Source: Azospirillaceae bacterium (GTDB lineage Bacteria; Pseudomonadota; Alphaproteobacteria; Azospirillales; Azospirillaceae). Taken from it: DNA of 64,000 nt. This document shows, piece after piece, positions 63,251 to 64,000 of this stretch (positions are counted from its first letter, which is position 1; every line of letters begins with the position of its first letter). A program made the position numbers and the translations under genes. The DNA is taken from positions 310,001 through 374,000 of the forward strand of contig JAPWJW010000005.1 of NCBI GenBank assembly GCA_028283825.1, given 5' to 3'. Under the pieces are notes generated by a model. The model was not told the DNA's origin. It was given only the letters and a program-made list of their open reading frames with translations, and did not search any database.

Positions 63251-64000
63251 TTACAAAATGTGCAGCCCCATCGGCCCCGGGATGCGGTGGGGCAGTTCCG
63301 TCCAGGTATTGCCGTCGTCCTGGGACAGGTACAGGCGGCCCGCCCGGTCGATGATCGCGACCAGGGCGCCGCGGGTGGCGATGCAGTCGCTGTCGATGAT
63401 GCCGTCCTGCCAGGGGGGCAGGCCGTCGCCCACCCGCTGCAGCGGCCCATCGCTGTCGATCGGCCGGCGGTAGAGGGCGCCTTGCGCTGAGAAATGGTCG
63501 GTGGAGGCCGCCACGAATAAATCATGCCGTCCCCAGGCGACGGCGGAGCCGTAGGTGGCGTGCAGGCCGCGTCGCTCCAGGGTCCAGGTGGCGCCCCCGT
63601 CGCGGCTGAGGCACAGGCCGGCGGCGGCGGCCGCGATCACCAGGTCCGGCCGGGTGGGGTGGGCGTTGACCTGGTGGACGTCCCAATCGACGGGAAGCGT
63701 GGGCCGCCAGGTCTGGCCGTCGTCGGCCGAACGCGGAATGCCGCCGACATGTACGTTGGCCAACAGGGCGGCGCCGTCGCAGGTCACCGCCAGGGTGCGC
63801 ACGCCCAGCGGCGGCCCGCGCAGCACCCCGTCCACCAGCATGGCGCCGGCATACCAGGTGTCGCGGCCCTCCACATCGTCGAAGCTGTCCAGATGATGCC
63901 AGATACCGTCCGCATCCAGGTGCCACAGGCGCGCGTCCTCCGTACCGACGAAGATCACCTCACCCACGGCGACGCAGCAGGCCAGCTCATGGTCGCTTTG
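63251..64000 (-). CDS. Asp-box (BNR-like) repeat beta-propeller protein, N-terminus beyond window
   Basis: At least 249 residues, open to the window edge (frame continues Q-S-D-H-E-L-A-C-C-V-A before the first GTG at 63967). It contains Asp-box motifs S-x-D-x-G-x-T-W: S-A-D-D-G-Q-T-W, S-R-D-G-G-A-T-W and S-Q-D-D-G-N-T-W, the mark of sialidase/YCF48/VPS10-like beta-propellers. No sialidase catalytic residues can be judged from this portion. It is probably an intracellular or secreted structural or sensor protein of the exo-alpha-sialidase-like class. The stop at 63251 is followed by the low-GC region. Confidence 0.8.
   Translation of the reverse strand, partial: QSDHELACCVAVGEVIFVGTEDARLWHLDADGIWHHLDSFDDVEGRDTWYAGAMLVDGVLRGPPLGVRTLAVTCDGAALLANVHVGGIPRSADDGQTWRPTLPVDWDVHQVNAHPTRPDLVIAAAAAGLCLSRDGGATWTLERRGLHATYGSAVAWGRHDLFVAASTDHFSAQGALYRRPIDSDGPLQRVGDGLPPWQDGIIDSDCIATRGALVAIIDRAGRLYLSQDDGNTWTELPHRIPGPMGLHIL

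Overview
The window is GC-rich, gene-dense chromosomal DNA from a Gram-negative bacterium. The gene set (Anbu/ATP-grasp/alpha-E cluster, SapC family protein, HWE-type kinase, Tat-exported M19-like protein, YeiH transporter) fits an alphaproteobacterium, most likely of the Azospirillaceae/Rhodospirillales. That placement is inferred from families and base composition; no rRNA or tRNA was seen.

Layout. 1-11121: the 3' nine-tenths or more of a giant autotransporter adhesin made of NTGTIGTL-type beta-helix repeats, six copies of a longer spacer module and a C-terminal beta-barrel. It is split by two +1 frameshifts. 11183-17387: a LysR/saccharopine-dehydrogenase-like pair, an alpha/beta hydrolase, a Tat-exported M19-like protein and a ferredoxin-type reductase. 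17428-21629: an orphan membrane protein and a TetR-GST-MFS cluster. 21764-26843: a DUF4173-like membrane protein/response regulator/histidine kinase operon, with an MsrQ-like haem protein divergent from it. 26973-36893: an unrecognised helical protein, an FAD oxidoreductase, SapC, arylamine N-acetyltransferase, a PBP5-type DD-carboxypeptidase, YeiH and an orphan MacB/FtsX-type permease. 37069-38037: an AbiEii-like nucleotidyltransferase toxin with a small partner, on a lower-GC island. 38242-42834: a LysR gene, then circularly permuted ATP-grasp, alpha-E and the Anbu proteasome-like peptidase. 42878-50338: a hybrid kinase, a CHASE3-like/HisKA_2 kinase, Lrp, a small DUF6356 protein and a TPR/aspartyl-hydroxylase. 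50756-54011: SodC, and an SDR-GST operon divergent from a LysR gene. 54076-59262: response regulator, kinase, ABC ATPase and FtsX-type permease. 59419-61062: a GH13 alpha-glucosidase. 61109-62789: a PIN (DUF4411) plus HTH-ImmA/IrrE pair on a second low-GC island. 63251-64000: an Asp-box repeat protein cut by the window end.

Two observations cut across genes. First, a family of intergenic elements (five well-formed copies, two remnants) lies only beside gene 3' ends. It consists of serial hairpins with invariant loops (GACN and CGGATG) and stems that differ between copies but stay fully complementary, which is compensatory change of the kind selected in a folded nucleic acid. I cannot match it to a named family. 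Second, six otherwise intact genes are each broken by exactly one extra base, usually in a homopolymer. This points to a systematic sequence error rather than six independent pseudogenes, so those genes are described as intact proteins with the frameshift noted.
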